Shown: positions 34,229 to 42,893 of the stretch, one piece after another
Numbering within the stretch: the stretch's first letter is position 1
How the letters are laid out: each line of letters starts with the position of its first letter
Assembly (NCBI RefSeq): GCF_001864895.1
Contig: NZ_MJGO01000001.1
Coordinates: 1 to 64,000, forward strand
Reading direction: 5' to 3'
Source of the DNA: Curtobacterium sp. MCBA15_009
GTDB lineage: Bacteria; Actinomycetota; Actinomycetes; Actinomycetales; Microbacteriaceae
Length of the DNA: 64,000 nucleotides
Notes under the pieces: model-generated
What the model saw: the letters and a program-made list of their open reading frames with translations, nothing else
Told to the model about the DNA's origin: nothing
The model's database searches: none
Made by a program: the position numbers and the translations under genes

Positions 34229-34681
34229 TCAGTGGCTCGGTGCGCCGACGTCGACGGCCGCGACGATGCGGTCGACGATCCTGACGAACCTGGCCCTGTC
34301 CCGTTCCGAGAAGGAGGCCATCAGCTCGTGCAGGTGCTCGTTCGTGCCGTCCATCGCGCGCGCGTAGTCACGCCTGGCCGTCGTGGTCAGTTCGATGTGC
34401 CGGCTGCGGCCGTCGTCGGGGTTCGGGACACGGCAGAGGTGCCCGCTCTGCTCGAGGCGGTCGACCATGCCCGTCACGGCCGGGCCGGTGAGCCCCAGGT
34501 ACTTCGCCAGGTCGGTCACGCGCACGGTCCGGCCGGCGTCCTGGGACCGCGAGACGTACTGCAGCACGCTGACGTCGCCACCGGACACCCCGAGCTGGTC
34601 GCGCAGCCGCGCCCGGAGGTCCGACACCGCGGCTTCGAGGCGGGTCAGCGCGGCGATGAGGTCGAGATCGCTCACGGACAC
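34229..34681 (-). CDS. MarR-family regulator
   Basis: The 150-aa winged-helix regulator has the MarR recognition region (VTDLAKYLGLTGPAVTGMVD) and wing (PNPDDGRSRHIELT). GTG codons at 34681 and 34675 are both possible starts. It is divergent from the AraC gene at 34798. The 15-bp word GTGCGGATCGGGTCG is repeated twice just upstream of its start, and this pair might be an operator. Target genes are not evident; the AraC gene is the nearest candidate. Confidence 0.88.
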   Translation of the reverse strand: MSVSDLDLIAALTRLEAAVSDLRARLRDQLGVSGGDVSVLQYVSRSQDAGRTVRVTDLAKYLGLTGPAVTGMVDRLEQSGHLCRVPNPDDGRSRHIELTTTARRDYARAMDGTNEHLHELMASFSERDRARFVRIVDRIVAAVDVGAPSH

Positions 34682-34690
34682 GCCCCCTCG

Positions 34691-34720
34691 GTGCGGATCG
34701 GGTCGGTGCGGATCGGGTCG
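34691..34720. repeat. Two tandem copies of a 15-bp word
   Basis: GTGCGGATCGGGTCG occurs at 34691-34705 and again at 34706-34720, 10 bp upstream of the MarR start. It may be a direct-repeat operator or a simple duplication that lengthens the leader. Confidence 0.5.
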
Positions 34721-34797
34721 GTGCCACGATGCGCTGCGCTCACCGGGTCAGCGTATCCGCGGAACGCGCCCCGTGTCATGTCCCGGGGAGTTCCGGC

Positions 34798-35781
34798 ATG
34801 AGCCTGTCCGGCGGGCGCACGGCGTCCGCGGTGCGACCGGTCGAGGGCGTGCGCTTCGAGGTCGCCGGTTCCGGCGCGGAATCGGCCGGGCGGGACCTCG
34901 CACGGGTGCACGGCGCCGACCGGTGGTCCGTCCGGTCGACCGACGGCGAGCCCGCGTACCGGTACACCGCGGTCGGCGACTCCGACGTGACGATCCGGCG
35001 GTCGCAGGTGCGCGGAGCGCTCTGGGGTCCGGTGCCGGTCGGCGGCGACTACGTCGTCACCTGGATCACCGAGGGCAGCGCGCACGTCGACACGAGCGGC
35101 TCCCGGATCGCGCTGCGCCGGGACGTCCCGGTGCTCCTGCCGTGCGACGGCGAGTTCGTGTTCTCCGCCGCCGACCACGACCAGCGCCTCGTGCACCTGG
35201 ACCGCGAGTTCGTGCGCCGGGTCGCCGTGGGGACGCTCGGCCAGGACGACCGGCCGCTGCGGTTCGACCACGCCCGTGAACCGGAGCCCGGCACCGCCGA
35301 CCGCTGGCACCAGGCCCTGTCCGCGCTGTCCCGCTCGCTCCGGCTCGGCGGGCACGGCACCGACGACTGGCACGAGGCGAAGCTGCAGACCGTGGCGGCG
35401 TTCCTCGAGACGTTCCCGCCGCGTCGCGACGACCTGCCCGACGAGCTGTCGCTGCCGCGGAACGCGCGGTTGCGTGCGGCCGTCGAGTACATCCACGCGC
35501 ACGCGGCCGAGACGGTCACCATCGCCGAGCTGTCGGCCGTCGCCGGCCTGAGCGTGCGGTCGGTGCAGGAGTCGTTCCGCCGCGTGTTCGACGTCACGCC
35601 GCTCGCGTACCTGCGCGACGTCCGACTCGACCGGGTCCGTGCGGAGCTGCTCGAGCTCGACCCGCAGGCGGGCGTCATCGGCGACGTCGCACGCCGGTGG
35701 GGGTTCGCGCACCTCGGCCGCTTCTCGGCGTCCTACGCGGCACGGTTCGGCGAGTACCCGAAGCAGACGCTGCGGCGCTGA
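34798..35781 (+). CDS. AraC-family regulator
   Basis: The 327-aa protein has an AraC_binding_2-like N-terminal domain and a C-terminal double helix-turn-helix (residues about 225-325: VEYIHAHAAETVTIAELSA, then SVRSVQESFRRVF, TPLAYLRDVRLDRVRAEL, GFAHLGRFSASYAARFGEYP quoted in parts). The ATG at 34798 follows GGGGAG. It resembles regulators of catabolic or stress genes, but no obvious target lies alongside. Its stop codon begins a run of three ACCGGCGCTG repeats. Confidence 0.88.
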   Translation: MSLSGGRTASAVRPVEGVRFEVAGSGAESAGRDLARVHGADRWSVRSTDGEPAYRYTAVGDSDVTIRRSQVRGALWGPVPVGGDYVVTWITEGSAHVDTSGSRIALRRDVPVLLPCDGEFVFSAADHDQRLVHLDREFVRRVAVGTLGQDDRPLRFDHAREPEPGTADRWHQALSALSRSLRLGGHGTDDWHEAKLQTVAAFLETFPPRRDDLPDELSLPRNARLRAAVEYIHAHAAETVTIAELSAVAGLSVRSVQESFRRVFDVTPLAYLRDVRLDRVRAELLELDPQAGVIGDVARRWGFAHLGRFSASYAARFGEYPKQTLRR

Positions 35782-35810
35782 CCGGCGCTGACCGGCGCTG
35801 ACCGGCGCTG
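35781..35810. repeat. Three tandem copies of a 10-bp word
   Basis: ACCGGCGCTG is repeated three times immediately after the AraC stop codon (TGA at 35779-35781), flanked by further CGGCGCTG words. It looks like replication-slippage expansion of the gene's own last codons (CGGCGCTGA). Confidence 0.55.
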
Positions 35811-35855
35811 CGGCGCTGGCCGGGGTGTGGTCAGGCGGCGGCGGTCGGGGTACGG

Positions 35856-36890
35856 TCAGGCGGCAGTCGGGGCCGGTCCGCTGCTCCGACGCGTGCGCAG
35901 GGTGGTCGGCAGCCGGACGTGGTCCGACGCGTCCTCGCCGCGGAGCATGGTCAGGAGCATCTCGACCGCCCGGGTGCCGAGCTCGGCCAGGGGCTGCGAC
36001 ACCGTGGTGAGCGGCGGCGTCGTGACCGAGGCCTGCGGCACGTCGTCGAAGCCGACGACGGACAGGTCCTCGGGCACGCGCAGCCCGAGGTCGGCGGCGG
36101 CGCGCAGCACACCGACGGCCGAGGAGTCGTTCGCGGCGAACACGGCGGTCGGCCGGTCCTCGAGGGTCAGCAGCTGTCGGGCGACGACCGCGGACTGGTC
36201 CTCCTGGTACCCGCCGTCGCGGAGCAGCCGCTCGTCGACCGCGATGCCGGCGGCCGCCAGGGCCGAGCGGTACCCGGCCTCGCGGAGCTGGGCCGAGGCG
36301 AGGTCGGCGCGGCCCTGCACGTGCGCGATGCGGGTGTGCCCGAGCGCGAGCAGGTGCTCCACCGCGAGCACGGCGCCGCCCTCGTTGTCGGCGTCCACCG
36401 TGGCGTGCCCCTCGGGCCCGGTGTGCGGGTCGATGGCCACGACGGGGATGGTCGAGCTGGACAGCGCCGTCGTGGGGGTGACCACGATGGCACCGTCGAT
36501 GAGCGTGCCGGACAGCCGGGACAGCGAGCGGCGTTCCCAGCCGGGCCGGTCGGCGCCGGTCATGAGTCCCGCGTAGGCGAGCAGCTCGTAGCCGGTGCCG
36601 GTGGCCGCGCTCGAGATGCCGCGGAGCAGCTCGGTCGAGAACGGCTCGAACTCGGGCACGAGGATGCCGATCACCCCGGTCCGGGAGCTGCGCAGGCTCC
36701 TCGCCACGAGCGACGTCTCGTACCCGAGGTCGTCGACGACCTGCTGCACGCGGACCATCGTCGCGGGGGCGACCCCGTCGCGTCGGTTGATCACCTTCGA
36801 CACGGTGGGGATCGAGACCCCGGCCGCCCGTGCCACGTCGCCGATCGTCACCCGGCCGGCACCGGGATGCGCGCCGACGGCTGGATCCAT
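35856..36890 (-). CDS. LacI-family regulator of the GH3/importer operon
   Basis: The 344-aa regulator has a LacI helix-turn-helix (VTIGDVARAAGVSIPTVSKV), hinge (SLVARSLRSSRTG) and sensor domain (GIGILVPEF-like strand, VVAIDPHTGPEGHATVDADN in parts, FAANDSSAVGVLRAA). The ATG at 36890 gives the usual short leader before the helix-turn-helix. It is divergent from the binding-protein gene at 37037. In streptomycetes a LacI protein (BxlR) controls a comparable importer-GH3 set; equivalence here is inferred from layout. Confidence 0.9.
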   Translation of the reverse strand: MDPAVGAHPGAGRVTIGDVARAAGVSIPTVSKVINRRDGVAPATMVRVQQVVDDLGYETSLVARSLRSSRTGVIGILVPEFEPFSTELLRGISSAATGTGYELLAYAGLMTGADRPGWERRSLSRLSGTLIDGAIVVTPTTALSSSTIPVVAIDPHTGPEGHATVDADNEGGAVLAVEHLLALGHTRIAHVQGRADLASAQLREAGYRSALAAAGIAVDERLLRDGGYQEDQSAVVARQLLTLEDRPTAVFAANDSSAVGVLRAAADLGLRVPEDLSVVGFDDVPQASVTTPPLTTVSQPLAELGTRAVEMLLTMLRGEDASDHVRLPTTLRTRRSSGPAPTAA

Positions 36891-36932
36891 TGGCACACCG
36901 TACCGCGCCTCCGGGACCGGAACGGTAAAGAA

Positions 36933-36955
36933 AACGTTATCGATATCGATTGACA
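36933..36955 (+). promoter_or_regulatory. Palindromic LacI-type operator next to a TTGACA box
   Basis: AACGTT (36933-36938) is followed by the perfect palindrome ATCGATATCGAT (36939-36950), whose last base begins a consensus -35 TTGACA (36950-36955) on the plus strand. The expected -10 position is GC-rich and weak. Its location between the LacI gene and the operon it probably controls supports an operator role. Confidence 0.6.
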
Positions 36956-37036
36956 AGCCCGAGGAGTGCCTGGCACGCTCTCCGCAGCGGCAGTCGATGT
37001 CGCTGCATGTCAACGACGACACACAGGAGATCCACG

Positions 37037-38332
37037 ATGACGAGGAAGATCCGTGCCGCGGCAGCCATCGCGCTGATCGGGGCGACAGCGCTGGTTGCCA
37101 GCGGCTGCTCGGCGGGCAGCGATGCCTCCGCAGACGGCGGGAAGGTCACGATGACCTTCTGGCACAACTCGACGACCGGACCGGGCAAGGCCTACTGGGC
37201 CTCGACCGTCAAGGCGTTCGAGGACAAGTACCCGAACGTCACCATCAAGATCCAGGCGATCCAGAACGAGGACCTGGACGGCAAGCTGCAGACCGCGCTC
37301 AACTCCGGTGACGCTCCCGACGTCTTCCTGCAGCGCGGCGGCGGCAAGATGGACGCGATGATCGCCGCCGGGCAGCTCATGGACATCTCCGACTCCATCA
37401 GCGCCGACGCGAAGCAGTCGATCAGCGCCGGCACGTTCGCCGGCTACGAGAAGGACGGCAAGACCTACGCCATGCCCGGCGCGGTGCTCCCCGAGGGCAT
37501 CTGGTACTCGAAGGACCTGTTCGAGAAGGCCGGCATCGACGGCACGCCCACCACGATGGACGAGCTGAACGACGACATCGCGAAGCTCAAGTCCGCCGGG
37601 GTCGACCCGGTCGCCGTCGGCGCGAAGGACGCCTGGCCCGCCGCGCACTGGTACTACAACTTCGCCCTGCGCGAGTGCAGCCAGAAGACGCTCGAGGACA
37701 CCGCCAAGTCGCTCAAGTTCGACGACGCCTGCTGGACCAAGGCCGGCGACCAGCTCGAGGACTTCAACGCGACGAAGCCCTTCAACAACGGCTTCCTCAC
37801 CACCGCGGCGCAGCAGGGCGCCGGCAGCTCGGCGGGCCTGCTCGCCAACCACAAGGCGGCCATGGAGCTCATGGGTGCCTGGGACCCGGGCGTGATCGCC
37901 TCGCTCACCCCGGACGGCAAGCCGCTGTCCGACCTCGGCTGGTTCCCGTTCCCGACCATCGACGGCGGCAAGGGTGACCCGAAGTCGATGATGGGCGGCG
38001 TCGACGGCAACTCCTGCTCGGCCCAGGCCCCGAAGAAGGCCTGCACCGACTTCCTCAACTTCATCGTGCAGAAGGACAACCAGGAGGGCTACTACAAGGC
38101 CTTCAACGCCATCCCCGTCAACAAGGAGGCGCAGTCCGTCGTCGACTCCGACTACCTGAAGTCGGCGCTCGCCGCCTACCAGGAGGCGCCGTTCGTCTCG
38201 CAGTACCTCGACACCCTGTACGGCCAGAACGTCGGCAACGCGCTGAACACCAGCGTCGTGGACGTGCTCGCCGGCAAGGGCGACGCGAAGGACATCGTCT
38301 CGGCGACCAACCAGGCTGCGGCCAAGGGCTGA
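37037..38332 (+). CDS. Sugar ABC transporter substrate-binding lipoprotein
   Basis: The 431-aa protein has a lipoprotein signal (AIALIGATALVASGC, cysteine near residue 24) and the family-1 binding fold: TMTFWHNSTTGPGKAYW, APDVFLQRGGGKMDAMI, then an AMPGAVLPEGIWYSKDLF segment. The ATG at 37037 follows AGGAGA. It is the sugar receptor of the third importer. The GH3 enzyme in the same operon suggests a beta-linked oligosaccharide such as xylobiose or cellobiose as ligand. Confidence 0.92.
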   Translation: MTRKIRAAAAIALIGATALVASGCSAGSDASADGGKVTMTFWHNSTTGPGKAYWASTVKAFEDKYPNVTIKIQAIQNEDLDGKLQTALNSGDAPDVFLQRGGGKMDAMIAAGQLMDISDSISADAKQSISAGTFAGYEKDGKTYAMPGAVLPEGIWYSKDLFEKAGIDGTPTTMDELNDDIAKLKSAGVDPVAVGAKDAWPAAHWYYNFALRECSQKTLEDTAKSLKFDDACWTKAGDQLEDFNATKPFNNGFLTTAAQQGAGSSAGLLANHKAAMELMGAWDPGVIASLTPDGKPLSDLGWFPFPTIDGGKGDPKSMMGGVDGNSCSAQAPKKACTDFLNFIVQKDNQEGYYKAFNAIPVNKEAQSVVDSDYLKSALAAYQEAPFVSQYLDTLYGQNVGNALNTSVVDVLAGKGDAKDIVSATNQAAAKG

Positions 38333-38334
38333 CC

Positions 38335-39357
38335 ATGACCCTCGACACCTCGCTCGGCACGACCCCGACCACCGGGTCGGACAGCGCCGCGGGGACGTCC
38401 CCGGCGGGGAGCGGTACGCCGCTCCCCGCCGGACGGCGGTCCACGCGCCGCATCGCGGACTGGCGGAAGCGGGTCGAGATCGCGGTCCTCGCCGGGCCCG
38501 CGGTCATCGTCTTCGTGACGTTCGTGATCCTGCCCGTGGGCCTCGCCGCCTACTACGGGTTCTTCAAGTGGCAGGGCTACGGGCCGCCCACCGACTTCGT
38601 CGGCCTGCAGAACTACCTCATCATCTTCCAGGACAAGGCGTTCCACGCGGTCCTCATGCACAACGGCTTCATCGTCGTGCTGTCGCTCGTCCTGCAGGGG
38701 CCGATCGCCATCGTGCTCGCCCTGCTGCTCAACCAGAAGATGCACGGCCGCGGGCTCATCCGCGTGCTCGTGTTCGTGCCCTACGTGATCTCCGAGGTCA
38801 TCGTGGGCACCGGTTGGAGCCTCATGCTCCAGTCGAACGGCGCCGTCAACGACATGTTCCAGAGCATCGGCCTCGGCGGTCTCCGGGCCGACTGGCTGTC
38901 GAACCCGGACATCGCGATCTGGACCCTGCTCGTGATCATCTCGTGGAAGTACATCGGCTTCGCGGTGATCCTGTTCCTCGCCGGGCTGCAGAGCATCCCG
39001 GAGGAGCTGTTCGAGGCGGCCGCCATCGACGGCGCCGGCTACTGGCAGATCCAGCGGCGGATCACCCTGCCGCTGCTCGGCCCGACCATCCGGATCTGGG
39101 CGTTCCTGTCGATCATCGGCTCGCTGCAGCTGTTCGACCTCGTCTACATCATCTGGGGCCAGTACATCTCGTCGACCGCCGGCACCTCGACGATGGCGAC
39201 GTACATGGTCGCCAACGGCCGCACCTCGGGCAACTTCGGGTTCGGCAGCGCGGTCGCGGTCGTGATGTTCCTGATCTCGCTCGCCGTCGCCCTCGTCTAC
39301 CAGCGTTTCGTGCTCCGCCGGGACACCGCCGGTGCACTCACGGAGAGGAAGAACTGA
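38335..39357 (+). CDS. Sugar ABC transporter permease (MalF type)
   Basis: The 340-aa permease has a 40-residue polar N-terminus, six helices, and the EAA loop (LFEAAAIDGAGYWQIQRRITLP). It starts 2 bp after the binding-protein stop and shares one base with the next permease start (TGATG). It forms the membrane channel of the GH3-linked importer. Confidence 0.92.
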   Translation: MTLDTSLGTTPTTGSDSAAGTSPAGSGTPLPAGRRSTRRIADWRKRVEIAVLAGPAVIVFVTFVILPVGLAAYYGFFKWQGYGPPTDFVGLQNYLIIFQDKAFHAVLMHNGFIVVLSLVLQGPIAIVLALLLNQKMHGRGLIRVLVFVPYVISEVIVGTGWSLMLQSNGAVNDMFQSIGLGGLRADWLSNPDIAIWTLLVIISWKYIGFAVILFLAGLQSIPEELFEAAAIDGAGYWQIQRRITLPLLGPTIRIWAFLSIIGSLQLFDLVYIIWGQYISSTAGTSTMATYMVANGRTSGNFGFGSAVAVVMFLISLAVALVYQRFVLRRDTAGALTERKN

Positions 39358-40238
39358 TGGCCACCACGACCATCGTCGCCCCCGGGCGCCGGGCCACGCG
39401 GGAGCGCCGGTCCAGCGCGGCGATCGGCCGCGCGAACCCGCTCACCTACCTGGTGGCGATCCTGTTCGTCGCCGCGAACCTCGCGCCGGTGGCGTACATC
39501 GTGCTCGGCGGGTTCCGCACGAACTCGCAGATCACCACGAGCCCCGCGGGCCTGCCGGCACCGTTCGAGTTCGGCAACTACGGCTCGGTGCTGTCGAGCG
39601 GCATCTTCTGGCAGCAGCTCGGCAACTCGACGATCAGCGCCGTGTCCACCACGGTCGGCGTCGTCGTGCTCGGGCTGATGGTGAGCTTCGTGCTCGCCCG
39701 CTACCAGTTCGTCGGCCGCGGCGGCCTGTACGCGTTGTTCGCCGCCGGGCTGATGTTCCCCATCACGGTCGCCATCACCCCGCTGTACCTGCTCGTCAAG
39801 GACCTGCACATGACGAACAGCCTGGTCGGGGTGATCCTGCCGCAGATCGCGTTCGCCCTGCCGACCACCGTCATCATCCTCGTGCCGTTCCTGCGGGCGA
39901 TCCCGGACGAGCTCGAGGAGGCCGCCTCGATCGACGGCGCCAGCCGGCTCGGGTTCTTCTTCCGGATGGTCGTGCCGCTGTCGCTGCCGGGTGTCGTGAC
40001 GGTCGGCATCCTCGCCTTCATCGCGAGCTGGAACAGCTACATCCTGCCGCTCTTCATCCTGAACAACGAGGGCAGCTACACCCTGCCGCTCGGCGTGCAG
40101 GCGTTCTCGTCGCAGTACTCGGTCGACACGGCGAAGGTCCTGGCGTTCACGTCGATGTCGATGATCCCGGCCCTCGTGTTCTTCACGATCTTCCAGCGTC
40201 GCATCGTCGGCGGCCTGACCGGGGCGGTGAAGGGGTGA
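39357..40238 (+). CDS. Sugar ABC transporter permease (MalG type)
   Basis: The 293-aa permease has six predicted helices, the EAA loop (LEEAASIDGASRLGFFFRMV) and the C-terminal signature GGLTGAVKG. Its stop overlaps the GTG of the GH3 gene (GTGA). As in the other two importers, no ATPase gene follows; a shared MsiK-like ATPase elsewhere is likely. Confidence 0.93.
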   Translation: MATTTIVAPGRRATRERRSSAAIGRANPLTYLVAILFVAANLAPVAYIVLGGFRTNSQITTSPAGLPAPFEFGNYGSVLSSGIFWQQLGNSTISAVSTTVGVVVLGLMVSFVLARYQFVGRGGLYALFAAGLMFPITVAITPLYLLVKDLHMTNSLVGVILPQIAFALPTTVIILVPFLRAIPDELEEAASIDGASRLGFFFRMVVPLSLPGVVTVGILAFIASWNSYILPLFILNNEGSYTLPLGVQAFSSQYSVDTAKVLAFTSMSMIPALVFFTIFQRRIVGGLTGAVKG

Positions 40239-42748
40239 CCGCGACCGACGCGACCCGCACCGCGGGACGCACGCCGCGCCTCCCGGCCGCCCCCGCGGCA
40301 GCGACGGACGCCGACACCGTGACGGACACCGACACCGCGACCCGCGCCGACCGCGCGACCGCCCTGCTCGCCGAGATGACGCTCGAGGAGAAGACCGCGC
40401 AGCTCGTCGGCTACTGGCTCGACCAGGACGGCGTCGTCGCGCCGATGCAGGGCGAGATGACGGCGGCGGCGGACGGCCGCACCCTGGCCGACATCACGCG
40501 GCACGGGATCGGCCAGTTCACCCGCGTCTACGGCACCCGGCCGGTCGAAGCGGACGAGCGGGCGGCGTGGCTCTGGGCGGAGCAGCGCCGGTTGCGTCGG
40601 GAGACCCGTCTCGGCATCCCGGCGCTCGTGCACGAGGAGTGCCTCACCGGGCTCGCCGCGTGGAAGGCCGCGACCTTCCCGACCCCGCTCGCGTGGGGTG
40701 CCGCCTTCGACCCGGACCTGGTCGAGCAGGTGGGCGCCGCGATCGGTGCCTCGATGCGCGAGCTCGGTGTGCACCAGGGGCTGGCCCCGGTGCTCGACGT
40801 CGTCCGCGACCCGCGGTGGGGGCGGGTCGACGAGTGCATCGGCGAGGACCCGTACCTGGTCGGCACCGTGGGCACCGCGTACGTCCGCGGTCTGCAGAGC
40901 GCGGGCGTCGACGCGACCCTCAAGCACTTCCTCGGGTACTCGGCGTCGCAGGCGGGCCGCAACCACGCACCGGTGCACGCCGGACCGCGCGAGGTCGCCG
41001 ACGTCTTCCTGCCGCCGTTCGAGATGGCGCTCCACGACGGCGGTGCGCGCAGCGTCATGAACTCGTACGCCGAGATCGACGGCGTGCCCGTCGCGGCGAA
41101 CGGGGCGCTGTTGACCGACCTGCTCCGCGACCGCCTCGGCTTCACCGGGACGGTCGTCGCCGACTACTTCTCGGTGGCGTTCCTCGAGGTCATGCACGGC
41201 ATCGCCGCCGACCGTGGTGCGGCCGCGGCGCTCGCGCTCGAGGCCGGCATCGACGTCGAACTGCCCACCGGGGACGCCTACCTCGGCCCGCTGGTCGAGC
41301 GCGTGCGGTCGGGGCAGGTCGACGAGACGCTCGTCGACCGGGCGGTGCTCCGGGTCCTGCGGCAGAAGGAGCGGCTCGGGCTGCTCGACGACGACGCGTT
41401 CCGGGACGAGCCGCCCACCGGGGTCGACCTCGACACCCCGCTGCACCGGGACCTCGCACGCCGGCTGGCCGCACGGTCGCTCGTGCTGCTCGCCAACGAG
41501 CCGGTCACGGGGGACACGCCCGTCCTGCCGCTCGCGCCGGGCACCTCGCTCGCGGTCATCGGCCCGAACGCCGACCGCGCCGAGGCGCTGCAGGGCTGCT
41601 ACTCGTTCGCCAACCACGTGCTCGCCGCGCACCCGGACCTGCCGCTCGGCTTCGCGATCCCGACCGTGCGCGAGGCCCTGGAGGGCGTCAGCGCTCCGGG
41701 CACGGTGCGCTTCGCCGTCGGCTGCGACGTCACCGGCACCGACCGCTCGGGCTTCGACGAGGCGGTCGCCGCCGCGTCCGCCTCGGACGTCGCGGTGGTC
41801 GTGGTGGGGGACCAGGCCGGACTGTTCGGCCGCGGCACGGTCGGCGAGGGCAACGACACCGAGTCGCTCGACCTGCCCGGCGTGCAGCGCGAGCTCGTCG
41901 AGGCCGTCGTCGCAACCGGGACGCCGACGGTCGTGGTGCTCCTGACCGGGCGGCCCTACGCCGTCGGCTGGGCGCTCGACGACGAGCCGGACGGCCACGG
42001 CGACGGCGCGCACCCGCGACGGCCGGCGGCCGTCGTGCAGGCGTTCTTCCCCGGAGAAGAGGGGGGACCGGCCATCGCGGACCTGCTCACCGGGGCCACG
42101 TCGCCGTCCGGCCGGCTGCCGGTGTCGCTGCCGCGGTCCGCGGGCGCGCAGCCGTACACCTACCTGCACCCGCGCCTCGGCGGTCCGTCCGACGTCACCG
42201 CGGCGGACTCGACGCCGGTGCGGCCGTTCGGGTTCGGGCTCGGCTACACGTCGTTCGTCGTCGAGGACCTGGTCGTCGACCCGGAGGTCCGCTCGGACGG
42301 TGTCCTCGAGGCGACGGTCACGGTCGGCAACACCGGTGGCCGCGACGGCGAGGAGGTCGTGCAGCTCTACGGGCACGACCTGCACGCGACCGTCACGCGG
42401 CCCGAGGTGCAGCTGCTCGGCTACGCGCGGGTCGCGCTCGCCGCGGGTGAGTCCGCCCGGGTGCGCTTCCGCGTCCCCGCCGGGCGCTTCGCCCACACCG
42501 ACCTGCGGATGCGCCGGGTGGTCGAGCCCGGGGACGTGCAGGTGTGGGTCGCGTCGCACGCCGCGGCGTCCCGGCCGGGAGGCCCGGTGCCGACGGGTGG
42601 GATCGTCGCGTCCGGCGGCGGACCGGCCCGACGGCCCGTCCCCGGCTCCGCCACGGAGCGCGCGACGGTCGCGGTGACCGGGCCGCTGCACGAGGTGACG
42701 GTGCGGGACGCCCGCATCGTGACGTGGTCGGTCGTCGCCCAGGACTGA
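40235..42748 (+). CDS. GH3 beta-glycosidase (xylosidase/glucosidase)
   Basis: The 837-aa cytoplasmic enzyme has no signal peptide. It has a GH3 TIM barrel (about residues 45-370) with HEECLTGLAAWKAATFPTPL, the K-H motif LKHFLGYSAS and the nucleophile aspartate in VVADYFSV. A GH3 C-terminal alpha/beta domain follows (SLAVIGPNADRAEALQGCYS, DQAGLFGRGTVGEGND), then an FN3-like domain (VTVGNTGGRDGEEVVQLYG). DYFSV rather than DWWG is more often seen in xylosidase-like members, but specificity is not certain. It should cleave the oligosaccharide brought in by the importer genes it is coupled to. A loop near 42567 includes a GGGAGGCCCG word. Confidence 0.9.
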   Translation: MTATDATRTAGRTPRLPAAPAAATDADTVTDTDTATRADRATALLAEMTLEEKTAQLVGYWLDQDGVVAPMQGEMTAAADGRTLADITRHGIGQFTRVYGTRPVEADERAAWLWAEQRRLRRETRLGIPALVHEECLTGLAAWKAATFPTPLAWGAAFDPDLVEQVGAAIGASMRELGVHQGLAPVLDVVRDPRWGRVDECIGEDPYLVGTVGTAYVRGLQSAGVDATLKHFLGYSASQAGRNHAPVHAGPREVADVFLPPFEMALHDGGARSVMNSYAEIDGVPVAANGALLTDLLRDRLGFTGTVVADYFSVAFLEVMHGIAADRGAAAALALEAGIDVELPTGDAYLGPLVERVRSGQVDETLVDRAVLRVLRQKERLGLLDDDAFRDEPPTGVDLDTPLHRDLARRLAARSLVLLANEPVTGDTPVLPLAPGTSLAVIGPNADRAEALQGCYSFANHVLAAHPDLPLGFAIPTVREALEGVSAPGTVRFAVGCDVTGTDRSGFDEAVAAASASDVAVVVVGDQAGLFGRGTVGEGNDTESLDLPGVQRELVEAVVATGTPTVVVLLTGRPYAVGWALDDEPDGHGDGAHPRRPAAVVQAFFPGEEGGPAIADLLTGATSPSGRLPVSLPRSAGAQPYTYLHPRLGGPSDVTAADSTPVRPFGFGLGYTSFVVEDLVVDPEVRSDGVLEATVTVGNTGGRDGEEVVQLYGHDLHATVTRPEVQLLGYARVALAAGESARVRFRVPAGRFAHTDLRMRRVVEPGDVQVWVASHAAASRPGGPVPTGGIVASGGGPARRPVPGSATERATVAVTGPLHEVTVRDARIVTWSVVAQD

Positions 42749-42762
42749 TCTCGCCCGCGACG

Positions 42763-42801
42763 GGCGACGGCGCTCCGCACGCGGTGCGGAGCGCCGTCGC
42801 C
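42763..42801. terminator. Strong terminator hairpin after the GH3 gene
   Basis: A perfect 18-bp stem (GGCGACGGCGCTCCGCAC 42763-42780 and its complement 42784-42801) with a GCG loop lies between the GH3 gene and the convergent kinase gene. It probably terminates both. Confidence 0.8.
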
Positions 42802-42893
42802 GTCCGGTGCCGGGCGGCACCGGACCGGGGTTGTGGTGGTGATGCGGGACGGACCGGGAGCTGCGGGGCGGAGGGGGCCGGGCCTCCCGGACG

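Noticed and set aside
35781-35810. ACCGGCGCTG triplet as an operator array
   Set aside because: It directly copies the last codons of the AraC gene and lies at its 3' end, so slippage is the simpler explanation.
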